Source: Flectobacillus sp. BAB-3569 (GTDB taxonomy: Bacteria; Bacteroidota; Bacteroidia; Cytophagales; Spirosomataceae). From it: a stretch of 64,000 bases of DNA. The stretch lies in assembly GCF_002270355.1 (NCBI RefSeq), contig NZ_NJFZ01000020.1:186039-250038 (forward strand), given 5' to 3'. Shown here one piece after another: positions 47,347-56,189 of this stretch (position 1 is the stretch's first letter; each line of letters opens with the position of its first letter). The translations under genes were made by a program, and so were the position numbers. The notes beneath the pieces are model-generated. The model was not told where the DNA came from. It searched no databases and worked only from the letters and a program-made list of their open reading frames with translations.

Positions 47347-47592
47347 AACAAACAAAGTAGAGTAAAACCTTCGAAGATTCTTCTGACTAAATCAATCAAC
47401 TCCAAGAGAGCGGTCTGGTAGACGATATTTTAAACTCTCGGAGTTTTCACTGTTAAATATTGTCTACCAGACAAAGCTCTCACAGTGAAGATTGTATTTA
47501 GTGATGCATGTAGAGTCAAATTTCATGAACGACGATACATCGTTCTTTCCTTTCGGAAGGCAAGGTCTTATTTACTCTTACTTTGTTGTTGC
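47343..47592 (-). ncRNA. Retron msr-msd non-coding RNA
   Basis: About 250 nt between the SWIM gene and the reverse transcriptase. The a1 arm (47592-47562, minus strand starting GCAACAACAAAGTAAGAG) and a2 arm (ending near 47345, CTACTTTGTTTGTTGC) are complementary over about 27 positions with small gaps. The msr part has hairpins CCTT-CCGA-AAGG (47560-47549) and GAACGA/TCGTTC (47545-47527). The msd part is a long stem: GAGAGC and GTCTGGTAGAC (47481-47462) against GTCTACCAGAC and GCTCTC (47423-47406), with a small hairpin AACTC/GAGTT in its loop. The priming guanosine is probably at 47561. The eight bases at 47446-47453 in the msd loop are complementary to 47482-47489 beside the stem, allowing a pseudoknot. 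Confidence 0.88.
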
Positions 47593-47674
47593 AATTTACA
47601 TTTTCTTATTAGTTTTTCTAAAAAAATACGCAAATTAATTTTTGATTTTAATTGGGGAGCATTTCCTTCGCAAA

Positions 47675-49330
47675 CTAGGTTGAAATTAGAGCAGAAGTAT
47701 TCTCTTCAGCAATTCTCAACGCTAAAATATGTTCACAAGGACCTTTGTATAGTTTATTCCTAATATGAAAATCACAAGTACAAGTTGCCTCCACCAGTTT
47801 CTCATCGGCATCTATGATTGCAGTTGGATGCCAAATCTTTTCGCTCCATGTAAATTCTCCTTCCAGCCTTAATCCATTTTCAACATATACTTTTTTGACG
47901 GCAATTCTCTGTTGGGTCAACAATTCCCTAGCAAGCCTTTCTCGATCATTCGCAAATCTCAAGGCATCCATCGGCAGAGGCTCTCTTGATAATTCTCTCA
48001 ATCGATAAACACCTTTTTTTATATCAAAAATTACCTTTCCTGCTTGTGTGTAAAGAGATAATGCACCCAAAACCGTTTTGATATCTAGGTTCAACTCTTT
48101 AGCAAGCATTTCTGGCTTGGCCAAAAAGGATTTTTTGAGAACACTGAATACCTTCTCTGCGGTGAAAGTATCTACGTTCGCGCGCGGAGCCATTAAATCA
48201 AAATTCCCCACTCGTGACCAATCGTTTGCTGTCCAACCAGACAACCCCAAAGTAAAATTCATATCACCCATTTCTGCAATGAAAAAAGAAGGCAAACCAC
48301 TCCCAAGCAAATGGACGGTAAACTTCTTTGCTAAAGGAATCAGTCGCTCCAGCACCAATAATCTCCGTCGCCCCCAAACTCTAATGGTTTGAGATTCATT
48401 ACCTTGGTAGATTGACCTAGCACAAACAATTTCCTTGTTGAAGGGCTCAAATAATATACTAATAGGCTGGTTAGGTCGCAGGATAAAGACCATTGAACGT
48501 GGACCACTATTTTCTTTAAATCGTCTCAATAACGAACAAATATTATAGATATCCATTGAGTGCAACTCGAATGAAGTTGCTGGTAAAGTCATGGCAGAAA
48601 TTACCTGTAAAAAACCTCGAACCCAACTTTCAGGCACCTCTATTTTCTTTTCATGAAAGATCTCTTCGTTGGTCGTTTGAACAGAAAATCCTTTTGGGTC
48701 TATCCTAAAATCAGTTTCTTTATAATCTCTAATTTTTTGAAACTCTTGATATAAATCATGCGAATAATCAATATTGGTAGTTCCGCATTGAAACTCGTCT
48801 ATCTCCTTAAATGTCTCGTAATTAGCTTCTAACTTAGCATACGTTGATTCGTCTTTACTAAAACACTCGAAAAACAAATCCTCAGGATGTATCGTTATAA
48901 TAGGATCAAGTACAATCCACATATTTCGATCATTTTTGTAAATAAAATCAAAGTACTTCATTCTTGCCTCCCAAAAAGGTTTCATCATTTCATGACGTCT
49001 TTTTTGAAGAAGATTCAAATCTCTTTTTAACCATTTAATGCGCTCCTCATTTTCTCGCAAATCCAATTTCGTGGCATATTCGCTCATCCAAGCCATTTCT
49101 TGCTCCGCAGCCCATTCTTTGTAAGCTGTTTTATCTTTAGGTTGAAATCTTAAGTCGGAAATAACGACATCATGAAGCGCAGAAATCGCTTCTCTGAACG
49201 CCAGTTTTTGTTGGAGTTTACCCACAAAATAAGTAGGTTCTCGGAGTGTGTCTGGAGCAAATGACATAGAGGTCGAGCGCGTTGTACTCGATATTTGGGT
49301 ATGTCCTCCATACTTATAGTTAAATAGCAT
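47675..49330 (-). CDS. Winged-helix SWIM zinc-finger protein, retron-associated
   Basis: 551 residues, no signal peptide. The C-terminus carries a SWIM zinc finger: C517-x-C519, twelve residues, then C532-x-H534 (ATCTCDFHIRNKLYKGPCEH). A winged-helix-like segment precedes it at about 395-450 (FLAKPEMLAKELNLDIKTVL then GKVIFDIKKGVYRLREL). The first 380 residues show no family I know and include a coiled coil near 85-120. SWIM domains bind nucleic acid or protein. The stop is 82 bases before the retron RNA, and the WGR/repeat gene ends 6 bases before its start. In retrons such accessory proteins act as toxic effectors or their control. Confidence 0.85.
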   Translation of the reverse strand: MLFNYKYGGHTQISSTTRSTSMSFAPDTLREPTYFVGKLQQKLAFREAISALHDVVISDLRFQPKDKTAYKEWAAEQEMAWMSEYATKLDLRENEERIKWLKRDLNLLQKRRHEMMKPFWEARMKYFDFIYKNDRNMWIVLDPIITIHPEDLFFECFSKDESTYAKLEANYETFKEIDEFQCGTTNIDYSHDLYQEFQKIRDYKETDFRIDPKGFSVQTTNEEIFHEKKIEVPESWVRGFLQVISAMTLPATSFELHSMDIYNICSLLRRFKENSGPRSMVFILRPNQPISILFEPFNKEIVCARSIYQGNESQTIRVWGRRRLLVLERLIPLAKKFTVHLLGSGLPSFFIAEMGDMNFTLGLSGWTANDWSRVGNFDLMAPRANVDTFTAEKVFSVLKKSFLAKPEMLAKELNLDIKTVLGALSLYTQAGKVIFDIKKGVYRLRELSREPLPMDALRFANDRERLARELLTQQRIAVKKVYVENGLRLEGEFTWSEKIWHPTAIIDADEKLVEATCTCDFHIRNKLYKGPCEHILALRIAEENTSALIST

Positions 49331-49335
49331 AGGTT

Positions 49336-52300
49336 TTATCTGGTTTCAAACTCAATTGTAGTCATTGGTAACAGCAATGAAGGGTATAGTTTCTCTAAAT
49401 CCCGCATAATTTGTATGCATTTGGCCTTATCTTCTATCGCCATAGTGGCCGACACATCACTCAAAATATTGGACACCACACATGCAGCTTCTTGTGAACG
49501 CATTGCCTCTTGATGGAGGAAATGAAAAACCCTATTTTTGGTATTTCTTCCTTTATTAACTCTCATAAGTACCGAGCGAAAATAATAGTCTAGGTCTCGT
49601 AATTTTTCGATATTGTTGGCAGCATATTTTTCAATAAAATTTGAAACTAATAACTGAACATTCAAGCTTGGATGTTGACATAAAAAACTCAAATACATAA
49701 GTCCGTTCCCTTCTTCATAAAAGTTTGTAATCAATTCTCTACCAAAAGCTTCAACATCAGGTTTTACTGAATCTACAATTCCTATCAACACCTCTGGAGA
49801 CCAATCCTCCTCAACAAAGTTTTTCCTCAAAAAGTCTATGGTAAACTGTCTCGTATCATCCCACTTGGATTGTAATAGTTTAATGGTTTCTTCTATTTCC
49901 ACTTTGGCTAATGAAACTTTCTTGTCAAACCACGACCAAGACCACTGTCTTACCCGCAAGTCGTTATGACTTGCCAGATGTACTACTTGCTTGACCAAAA
50001 GTCGATCTTTATCAATTTGCTCAGTAAGAAGTATCCAACCTATCTCTTGAGCAGGAATATAATTCCCGTGTATTAACCTAAGCGAATGTGCTATATTGAT
50101 TTTACTCAAATAAGGTCTTAGAGAATTGGAAAGTAACCCTTGAACCACGAGATGTTGACCTTCAAAATGCTCCTTCACAAATAGTTTAGGATACAACTCA
50201 TTGACCATCTCAACAAGGAATACAGGCTTATTCAATAAAGAATTAAGAATACCCTCTCCAAGCTTACGATTACCTTTTACGTCACTACAAATTAATTCTG
50301 CTAAAACGGAGGCATTGGGAAGTTGATTTTTAAGAATAATGATTTTTAATGCAAAAAGTTTTACCGCCACAACTGGAGACAATTGGAGGGCATTTAGCTG
50401 GTCATCTGAAAGTAGCATTAATTGTTCAACAGCTAAATCTTGTAAGGTTTTATTTCCTTGATTGAGCAGCATGTTACAATCTGCCGAATTGTCTGTTTGA
50501 TTGGCTAACCACAAAACCGCAAGATCTATTAAGGAATTTAACACGTCTTTATGTAAAGTATGCTCTTGCAGTAGTCCCTTTATCCAATGTCTGATTTCAA
50601 AATGATTAGCATAAATCACAGATAAAAGCGAATCACTATCAATTAAAAAATCTGCTAGGTATTGTTGAAAAAATTGCTTCCCTAATTCTTGTCCTTTTGA
50701 GGAATTGGCATTTAACAAGCCTATCACTAATGTCTTTTCAAGCTTTACTTGCAATCTTTCACTAATTAAGTCTGTTGCCCAGTTGATGGTTGGTTCAATC
50801 TCTGATGATACTAGTCCAACCAAATCGCTCACTGAGAGTTGATTAATAATAGTTTTATATTCTGGATGATCAAGCAATCTTTCCAAAGCAAAGCCGTGTA
50901 TCAAGTCCACTTCCGACCTCAATAGTAACGCCAAGTATGCATGAGGGAACTTATCCCAATGTTGAGGATAAAGTTCTTCTCTTCCTTTATTAGTTGATTT
51001 TAGTGAATTTTGAGGTATAGAATTCGTTGAGTCATGGACGATTGTTGGCTCTTGATTACTATTCCCAAAGATTTTTAAGATTGACTTGAATATACTTCCA
51101 ATAAAAGTTTCTTTTGTTTGCTGTTGTTTTCGCTGCATCTGAAAGGCTCGATTCTCAATTTTTTTGCTACTGCGAGCCTCAGCAATCATCCAAAAACGAT
51201 AATAGCGAATCAAACGGGTACCCCCTCCGTGCAAAATAAGGTTCAGTAAAATAGCATCTGCAAATGGTGGCAAATCTTCTAGCTTAATTCTCCAAAACCA
51301 TTGTTCTAAGAATAATTTATTACTAGGACTAAGATCACGGTTTTGTTTGTCATAGCTTAATAATATGGAGATCGAAAGCTGTATGAAATTCTCGGGATTT
51401 TCTTTTCCAAACTCATATATTTGACGGATAACTCTCTGCAGGAAATAGGCTTTTGTTTTATTAGAAAAAACTTTGCTTGTATTTCCAAAACCATCTGCTC
51501 TTTCAAATTTATGCGCAAGAATAGCATAAACCTCAAAATCGCTACGAAGCTCTGCTATTTTAAAGAGATATCTGAACTCTTTAAAATTCTTCTTTGAGAT
51601 ACCTACTTTTTTGAGGTGAGGAATGATAAGTTCTCTTATGTATGTTTGGTGGAAACTCAGGTAATAGAGATTTTCAAGGGAAGATGCGAAGATATCAGCA
51701 TGGCTCGATTGTGACTCAAGAAGCTCTTTTAGTGCAAAAGCATCATGTAGGTTCTCTTGAAGTACTATTGGTAATTTCGAAACAAATTCTTGCTGAAGTG
51801 ACGTCAATTCGTCACCCTCCAGCATTTGTAGTAAGCCTTCTTTTGCTACTCTTCTCGAATGGAGGGTTGATTTAGGATTTTCTACCACCCTTTTAAAAAT
51901 TGTGATAGAATTAATGCTTTTTAACCTCACCAAAGTCCACAGTGCAGCATATTGTTGCATTTTATCACCTTTGAATACCAACTGGGATACAAAGGGTTCT
52001 GCTTCCATCATTTTCAGCCCGCCTGCCTTCCAAATTACGCGTGAGGTTTTCCAATAAGTTTTAAATACTGAGGTTCCTTTGATAGCACCATCCAAGCGTT
52101 GAAGAATAGGATGCTTTTGAAGGTCTGGAGAAAGAGAATCAAGATTGGGTAAAGTAGACAGAAGCTCGGATTCTGAGAGATATCCCTTTTTTCTTTTTTC
52201 AGTCTCTAGTTTATTGAATATTAGTTCAGCCGCTGCAAGCGTAATCGGCTTTTCGGTTTTAGTCCCTTCTTTTAAAACAGCGCCCCTTCTTCCGTACTTA

Positions 52301-52407
52301 AAATTTACGGAAAATAACTCTTCAGTATGTTTGAGTAATTCTATGATATATTCCTTATCCGAATTACCTTCACGAAAAAAGAGGTGCGATTGTTTTACAA
52401 GCTTCAT
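49336..52407 (-). CDS. WGR-domain protein with HEAT/ARM-like helical repeats, retron-associated
   Basis: 1023 residues. Residues 1-75 form a WGR domain (YIIELLKHTEELFSVNFKYG followed by RRGAVLKEGTKTEK), known from PARP proteins and bacterial MolR as a nucleic-acid-binding fold. The remainder is almost all alpha-helical with repeated hydrophobic heptads (for example LAVEQLMLLSDDQLNALQLS, LIHGFALERLLDHPEYKTII, VRQWSWSWFDKKVSLAKVEI), consistent with HEAT or armadillo repeats. No catalytic motif was found. It is the first gene of the retron operon and probably recognises nucleic acid or scaffolds the complex. Large size and tight linkage (6-base gap) to the SWIM gene support a joint role. Confidence 0.85.
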   Translation of the reverse strand: MKLVKQSHLFFREGNSDKEYIIELLKHTEELFSVNFKYGRRGAVLKEGTKTEKPITLAAAELIFNKLETEKRKKGYLSESELLSTLPNLDSLSPDLQKHPILQRLDGAIKGTSVFKTYWKTSRVIWKAGGLKMMEAEPFVSQLVFKGDKMQQYAALWTLVRLKSINSITIFKRVVENPKSTLHSRRVAKEGLLQMLEGDELTSLQQEFVSKLPIVLQENLHDAFALKELLESQSSHADIFASSLENLYYLSFHQTYIRELIIPHLKKVGISKKNFKEFRYLFKIAELRSDFEVYAILAHKFERADGFGNTSKVFSNKTKAYFLQRVIRQIYEFGKENPENFIQLSISILLSYDKQNRDLSPSNKLFLEQWFWRIKLEDLPPFADAILLNLILHGGGTRLIRYYRFWMIAEARSSKKIENRAFQMQRKQQQTKETFIGSIFKSILKIFGNSNQEPTIVHDSTNSIPQNSLKSTNKGREELYPQHWDKFPHAYLALLLRSEVDLIHGFALERLLDHPEYKTIINQLSVSDLVGLVSSEIEPTINWATDLISERLQVKLEKTLVIGLLNANSSKGQELGKQFFQQYLADFLIDSDSLLSVIYANHFEIRHWIKGLLQEHTLHKDVLNSLIDLAVLWLANQTDNSADCNMLLNQGNKTLQDLAVEQLMLLSDDQLNALQLSPVVAVKLFALKIIILKNQLPNASVLAELICSDVKGNRKLGEGILNSLLNKPVFLVEMVNELYPKLFVKEHFEGQHLVVQGLLSNSLRPYLSKINIAHSLRLIHGNYIPAQEIGWILLTEQIDKDRLLVKQVVHLASHNDLRVRQWSWSWFDKKVSLAKVEIEETIKLLQSKWDDTRQFTIDFLRKNFVEEDWSPEVLIGIVDSVKPDVEAFGRELITNFYEEGNGLMYLSFLCQHPSLNVQLLVSNFIEKYAANNIEKLRDLDYYFRSVLMRVNKGRNTKNRVFHFLHQEAMRSQEAACVVSNILSDVSATMAIEDKAKCIQIMRDLEKLYPSLLLPMTTIEFETR

Positions 52408-52483
52408 AGTGAAAATAGGAGTTATTAATCAGAGAAATACAAAAATAAAAAAAATAGTTATAATTCAAATTACTTTATATATT

Positions 52484-52548
52484 CAAATGTAAAATATACA
52501 TAATGTAGTTATTTTTCCTCATTAAGCTACATTATATATTCAAATATA
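52484..52548 (-). promoter_or_regulatory. Possible promoters of the retron operon
   Basis: On the minus strand TACATTTG (52491-52484) and TATATTTG (52548-52541) both fit TAnnTTTG, and each overlaps a copy of the direct repeat TTATATATTCAAAT (plus strand, 52474 and 52532). No TTTG lies at -33 for either. The repeat may bind a regulator. Confidence 0.35.
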
Positions 52549-52668
52549 CTATTATATTCTTATTAGTTCATGTTTTAGATATATAGGTTTATTTTCAAAT
52601 CATTACTAGAAATCTTATAGATGATTGATGATTACCCTATTTGTTTGTTAAATGCTTGGTCACTTTAA

Positions 52669-53607
52669 TCACACCATTCTCATCTCAGGCTGTTTATTGA
52701 CTTTAAATTCAAAAACATCTGGTCTAGCATAGTGTCCTGTTACATCAAAATCTAATTTACTTTTTGCTAGAATGGAAAAATCCAGTTCGGCCACTAATAG
52801 CCCCTCCTGATGCCAAAGTGGACCAGCGAGCACCTCTCCCATTGGTGAAATGATTACGCTTCCACCCGCACACATGACTTCGGGTTGGTCATGTAAATCG
52901 GCTTGATATTCGGCAGGATAGTCTGATTTTTGGACGTATTGATTGGCTGCTAATACAAAACATCGCCCTTCAAGTGCGATATGTTGCATCGTCGATTGCC
53001 ACGATTCTCTGGAATCGGCGGTTGGTGCGAGGTATATCTCTACTCCTTTTTGGTACATCGACATTCTCGCCAGTGGCATATAATTTTCCCAGCAAATCAG
53101 CCCTCCGATTTTCCCTATGGTAGTTTGAATAGTCGTCAGTGTACTGCCATCGCTTTCTGCCCAAATATACCTTTCTAAACCTGTTGGTTTCAGCTTTCTG
53201 TGTTTGCCGACTAGGTTGCCTTTATTGTCAAAATACCACAAGGCACAATGCAAAGAGCCTCCAACATTTTCTCGCTCGGTAACACCCAATCCTACAAAAA
53301 GATTAGCCTCCGCGATTGCCTCGCTAATTCTTTGAGTATGTATTGGATTTTCCTCAATACTATTTTCCCAATAATGCAACCATTGTTCACGGCTTTTGTC
53401 GGTACGACGACCAATCATAGCATCGTAACTCAAGCCACGAGGATAACAAGGAATAAATGACTCTGGAAAAAGCAACAATTCACAACCTTTTTCCGCGCCT
53501 TTTTTTATCCAATCTACGACTAGATTTACTGATTTTTCTATGTCAAATAAAGATGGAGTTGCTTGTATTACCCCTACTTTTACTTTTTTGTGAATCGAAT
53601 TTTTCAT
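52669..53607 (-). CDS. Nitrilase (carbon-nitrogen hydrolase family)
   Basis: 312 residues with the catalytic triad of the nitrilase superfamily: E49 in LLLFPESFIPCYPRG, a lysine near 138-140 in HRKLKPTGLERYIW, and C172 in GGLICWENYMPLA. CWEN and RKLKPT are typical of true nitrilases (branch 1) more than of amidases. It would convert a nitrile to the carboxylic acid and ammonia, or act on a cyanide-related compound. A nearby conserved AGGSVIISPMGEVLAGPLW is standard for the family. The gene is separate from its neighbours by 100-260 bases; no pathway context is evident. Confidence 0.92.
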   Translation of the reverse strand: MKNSIHKKVKVGVIQATPSLFDIEKSVNLVVDWIKKGAEKGCELLLFPESFIPCYPRGLSYDAMIGRRTDKSREQWLHYWENSIEENPIHTQRISEAIAEANLFVGLGVTERENVGGSLHCALWYFDNKGNLVGKHRKLKPTGLERYIWAESDGSTLTTIQTTIGKIGGLICWENYMPLARMSMYQKGVEIYLAPTADSRESWQSTMQHIALEGRCFVLAANQYVQKSDYPAEYQADLHDQPEVMCAGGSVIISPMGEVLAGPLWHQEGLLVAELDFSILAKSKLDFDVTGHYARPDVFEFKVNKQPEMRMV

Positions 53608-53709
53608 CCTAAATTATCATTCAAAAATGGTACACTTTGTTTATACTTTTGATGACGAGTACCTTCAAATAACGATTATACTTTTAACAATTAACCTGCT
53701 TACTAATTT

Positions 53710-54339
53710 CTATTTTTCCTCCAACTCAATGGTATCCAAAAAGTCATAAAACTCTATCTTTGAACTAAATTTCAATTTTTGATTAATGTTCTTTCTGTGG
53801 GTTTCCACAGTGTAATAACTCAAACAAAGTTCTTGGGCAACCTGCTCCGAGGTATAGCCTTTTTTCAAGGCTTTTAGAATTTCTACTTCTCGTTTGGTTA
53901 ATAGCTTTTTTAATGAAAAAAAATCTCTTTCAACGCTTGTCTTAGGTTCTTGCTTGACCTGAAAAACACTTTCGCCCGTCATGATTTTGTCTAAAGACAT
54001 CAGGATTTCAGCAGATGGACTTGTTTTTGACAAATAACCTTCAATTTCGAATGCTTTAAATGCCTCTATTTCACGTCGATCGGCGTACATGCTTATCACA
54101 ACTATCTTAGAACGATGAACTAGGGTTCGAAGCTGCTTTACTAAGGACAAGCCATCCAAAAAAGGCATATTATAATCCACCAAAATAAGTTCAGGCAATA
54201 GCGTATTACACAGATTATAGGCTTTCCGACTATCATAAATTTGAGCTAGTATTTCATACTTACCAGATTCCTTTAATATTAAACTTAATCCATCGTTAAA
54301 CAATGAATGGTCATCTACAATTACAACTTTTGTTTTCAT
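53710..54339 (-). CDS. Response regulator, NarL/LuxR family
   Basis: 209 residues. The receiver domain (1-120) has the acidic pair in VVIVDDHSLF, phosphoacceptor D55 in LILVDYNMPFLDG, Ser/Thr in IVVISMYAD and the conserved Lys in GYLSKTSPS. The LuxR DNA-binding domain is at about 145-205 (LTKREVEILKALKKGYTSEQ, LSYYTVETHRKNINQKLKF). It lies 3 bases downstream of the sensor kinase and is its partner. A perfect inverted repeat ahead of the sensor gene is a candidate target. An intact run of eight A on the plus strand near 53916 lies within this gene. Confidence 0.95.
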   Translation of the reverse strand: MKTKVVIVDDHSLFNDGLSLILKESGKYEILAQIYDSRKAYNLCNTLLPELILVDYNMPFLDGLSLVKQLRTLVHRSKIVVISMYADRREIEAFKAFEIEGYLSKTSPSAEILMSLDKIMTGESVFQVKQEPKTSVERDFFSLKKLLTKREVEILKALKKGYTSEQVAQELCLSYYTVETHRKNINQKLKFSSKIEFYDFLDTIELEEK

Positions 54340-54342
54340 AAT

Positions 54343-55695
54343 TTACATCGTCTCAATAATAGTGGTTGTCCCATTCGAATTGGATTCGATATTGAATTTG
54401 AGCTGAGAAATTGTAGCTCGTTTTTTCATATTCAACAAACCAATCCCTTTCCCTTCCAAGCTGGTATCAAAGCCTACACCATCGTCTTCCACCACAAATC
54501 GAAATCCTTTTTCTTGTTCAAATATTTGTAAGAATGCTTCTTGTGCCTTCGAATGCCTAATGACATTCAATAAACATTCTTTCAAAATCATATATATATT
54601 TTGTTGTGTTAAAGACTCCAGTTGATTGATTTTCCCCTCCGAAAAATCATGGTAGTGCACCTTCACATGAGAAAACTCATTGTATTGATCCACTGTTCTT
54701 TCAATTTTTGTGGTTAAAGACAAATTATCATCTTTTACCAGCGTATGGCTCATAAGCCTAATCTCGTTGATGGCTTCCTCCAAAATTTTCCTACTCGTTG
54801 AGACATCTATTTTTTCCTTATTCAAATAACCCAACGCAGCGGCAAGGGTATTCCCTACTTGGTCGTGGAGCTGGCGACCAATATTTTCAACTTCGTTTTT
54901 ACGAATGGTTTCTAAATCATCTTTTAGTATAACCATTTGTGATTCATGAATCTTGCGAAAAATCAAACTTTTTCTTAGTTGTTCAAAAGAAATATAGGAA
55001 ATCAAAATTATTACGACAAAAGGGGTAAAATAATCGCTATTCAAACTGAGGCTTTCTTGGTTGATTAGAAAATAACTCGCGACACTTTTTATCATCGTTG
55101 GTAAAATACCTAATAAACAGGCAATCAAATAATCAATCCTTTTTCCTCTAATAAATAAAAGGGTTGCATGGTAAATTGCCCAAAGTGTATTTAGGAGGGT
55201 AAGAGGAAAAAGACTGTTGGTAATGATAAACAAAACTAGATAATAAGGGGGCAGAAAGTGTAAAAGCATTACTGACACATTGAGTACGACCAAAATCTTC
55301 GCTCCTAAGGTATATCTTTTTAGATTTATAGGTATTGACTGTACTACTTCGTAGGCAAATGGATGGAAAAATACATTGAGTCCCAACATCCAAAATGAGC
55401 CAATGTTCGAGGCATTCAAATTCAAAAAAGTAGGAAAGGGAAAAAGATCGTATAGATACCCAACGGTAAACATATTAGCGTTTGCCACTCCAATCATAAC
55501 ACCTGCATAAATCATCAACTTTTCCGAATAGAAAAAACCTAACAATAGCAGTACAGCACTAAAAATAAAGCAATAAATAACCTGAAATATTGATTTGAGA
55601 TTCTGACTTATGGCATGTTCAAAAAAGCGTGGTTTTCGATACAAATCTAGGCTAGTGATATGTAATCCATAATTTCGAGTGGAATGTAAAACCAC
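54343..55695 (-). CDS. 7TMR-DISM-type sensor histidine kinase, membrane and kinase part (split gene)
   Basis: 450 residues as an open frame, but the true protein continues upstream. Seven hydrophobic helices (for example IFQVIYCFIFSAVLLLLGFF, LIACLLGILPTMIKSVASYF, FTPFVVIILISYISF) precede a HisKA_3 dimerisation domain with H277 in NIGRQLHDQVGNTLAAALGY and a HATPase domain (KECLLNVIRHSKAQEAFLQI, VEDDGVGFD, GIGLLNMKKRA). Between this and the upstream frame, codons SFPIEIAAHDTARVVLHSTR read in phase with the kinase and complete the DISM extracellular domain. Adding one T to the eight-T run at 55734-55741 would fuse both parts to 615 residues. Confidence 0.88.
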   Translation of the reverse strand: MVLHSTRNYGLHITSLDLYRKPRFFEHAISQNLKSIFQVIYCFIFSAVLLLLGFFYSEKLMIYAGVMIGVANANMFTVGYLYDLFPFPTFLNLNASNIGSFWMLGLNVFFHPFAYEVVQSIPINLKRYTLGAKILVVLNVSVMLLHFLPPYYLVLFIITNSLFPLTLLNTLWAIYHATLLFIRGKRIDYLIACLLGILPTMIKSVASYFLINQESLSLNSDYFTPFVVIILISYISFEQLRKSLIFRKIHESQMVILKDDLETIRKNEVENIGRQLHDQVGNTLAAALGYLNKEKIDVSTSRKILEEAINEIRLMSHTLVKDDNLSLTTKIERTVDQYNEFSHVKVHYHDFSEGKINQLESLTQQNIYMILKECLLNVIRHSKAQEAFLQIFEQEKGFRFVVEDDGVGFDTSLEGKGIGLLNMKKRATISQLKFNIESNSNGTTTIIETM

Positions 55696-55715
55696 CCTTG
55701 CAGTATCATGTGCGG

Positions 55716-56189
55716 CTATCTCGATAGGAAATGAAAAAAAACGTATGGATTTTTTCTCAGGTATAAGGGTTTATTTCGCTGAAGTTTTTCTGATAAAACA
55801 AGCTTATTGTTTTTGAGCAAATAGCATTCTAGTTCGTCTACACGTGTATGCGAGGCCTCCAATACAAGCTCTATTTTTTGAGAAGATCGATTGACTAACT
55901 CCAGATACATTAGCGCTTTTTTTTGATCATAGGCCTTTCCTAATTCAATCAATTCGTACTTGTTATTTTTAACAAAATGATAGGCATTCAAATCAAAGTA
56001 TCGGCTAGTATCCACAGGAAGATACTTTTGAGCAACGTAGATTTGTTGATTAATCATTTGGTGATTAAACTTATCATCTATCGGGATAGGCAACGATGAA
56101 TCATGTCTAGTTCCCAATGCAACATAAAAGGATACCAGCCATAAAATGCAGATTTGAAATAGAATCAATAACAGTTGGTTTTGTTTCAT
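55716..56189 (-). CDS. Extracellular sensor part of the split 7TMR-DISM kinase
   Basis: 157 residues with an N-terminal signal anchor (LLLILFQICILWLVSFYVAL) and a periplasmic DISM-like domain: HQMINQQIYVAQKYLPVDTS, ALMYLELVNRSSQKIELVLE. The domain stops abruptly after KNPYVFFHFLSR, where a family member would continue with FPFE-like residues and then the seven helices; those residues are present in the -1 frame. It is therefore the amino half of the kinase downstream. DISM domains resemble carbohydrate-binding modules, so a sugar-like ligand is possible. Confidence 0.8.
   Translation of the reverse strand: MKQNQLLLILFQICILWLVSFYVALGTRHDSSLPIPIDDKFNHQMINQQIYVAQKYLPVDTSRYFDLNAYHFVKNNKYELIELGKAYDQKKALMYLELVNRSSQKIELVLEASHTRVDELECYLLKNNKLVLSEKLQRNKPLYLRKNPYVFFHFLSR

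Noticed and set aside
47223-47405. 60-codon minus-strand frame over the end of the retron RNA
   Set aside because: It overlaps the a2 arm, the terminator and the true enzyme start in another frame.
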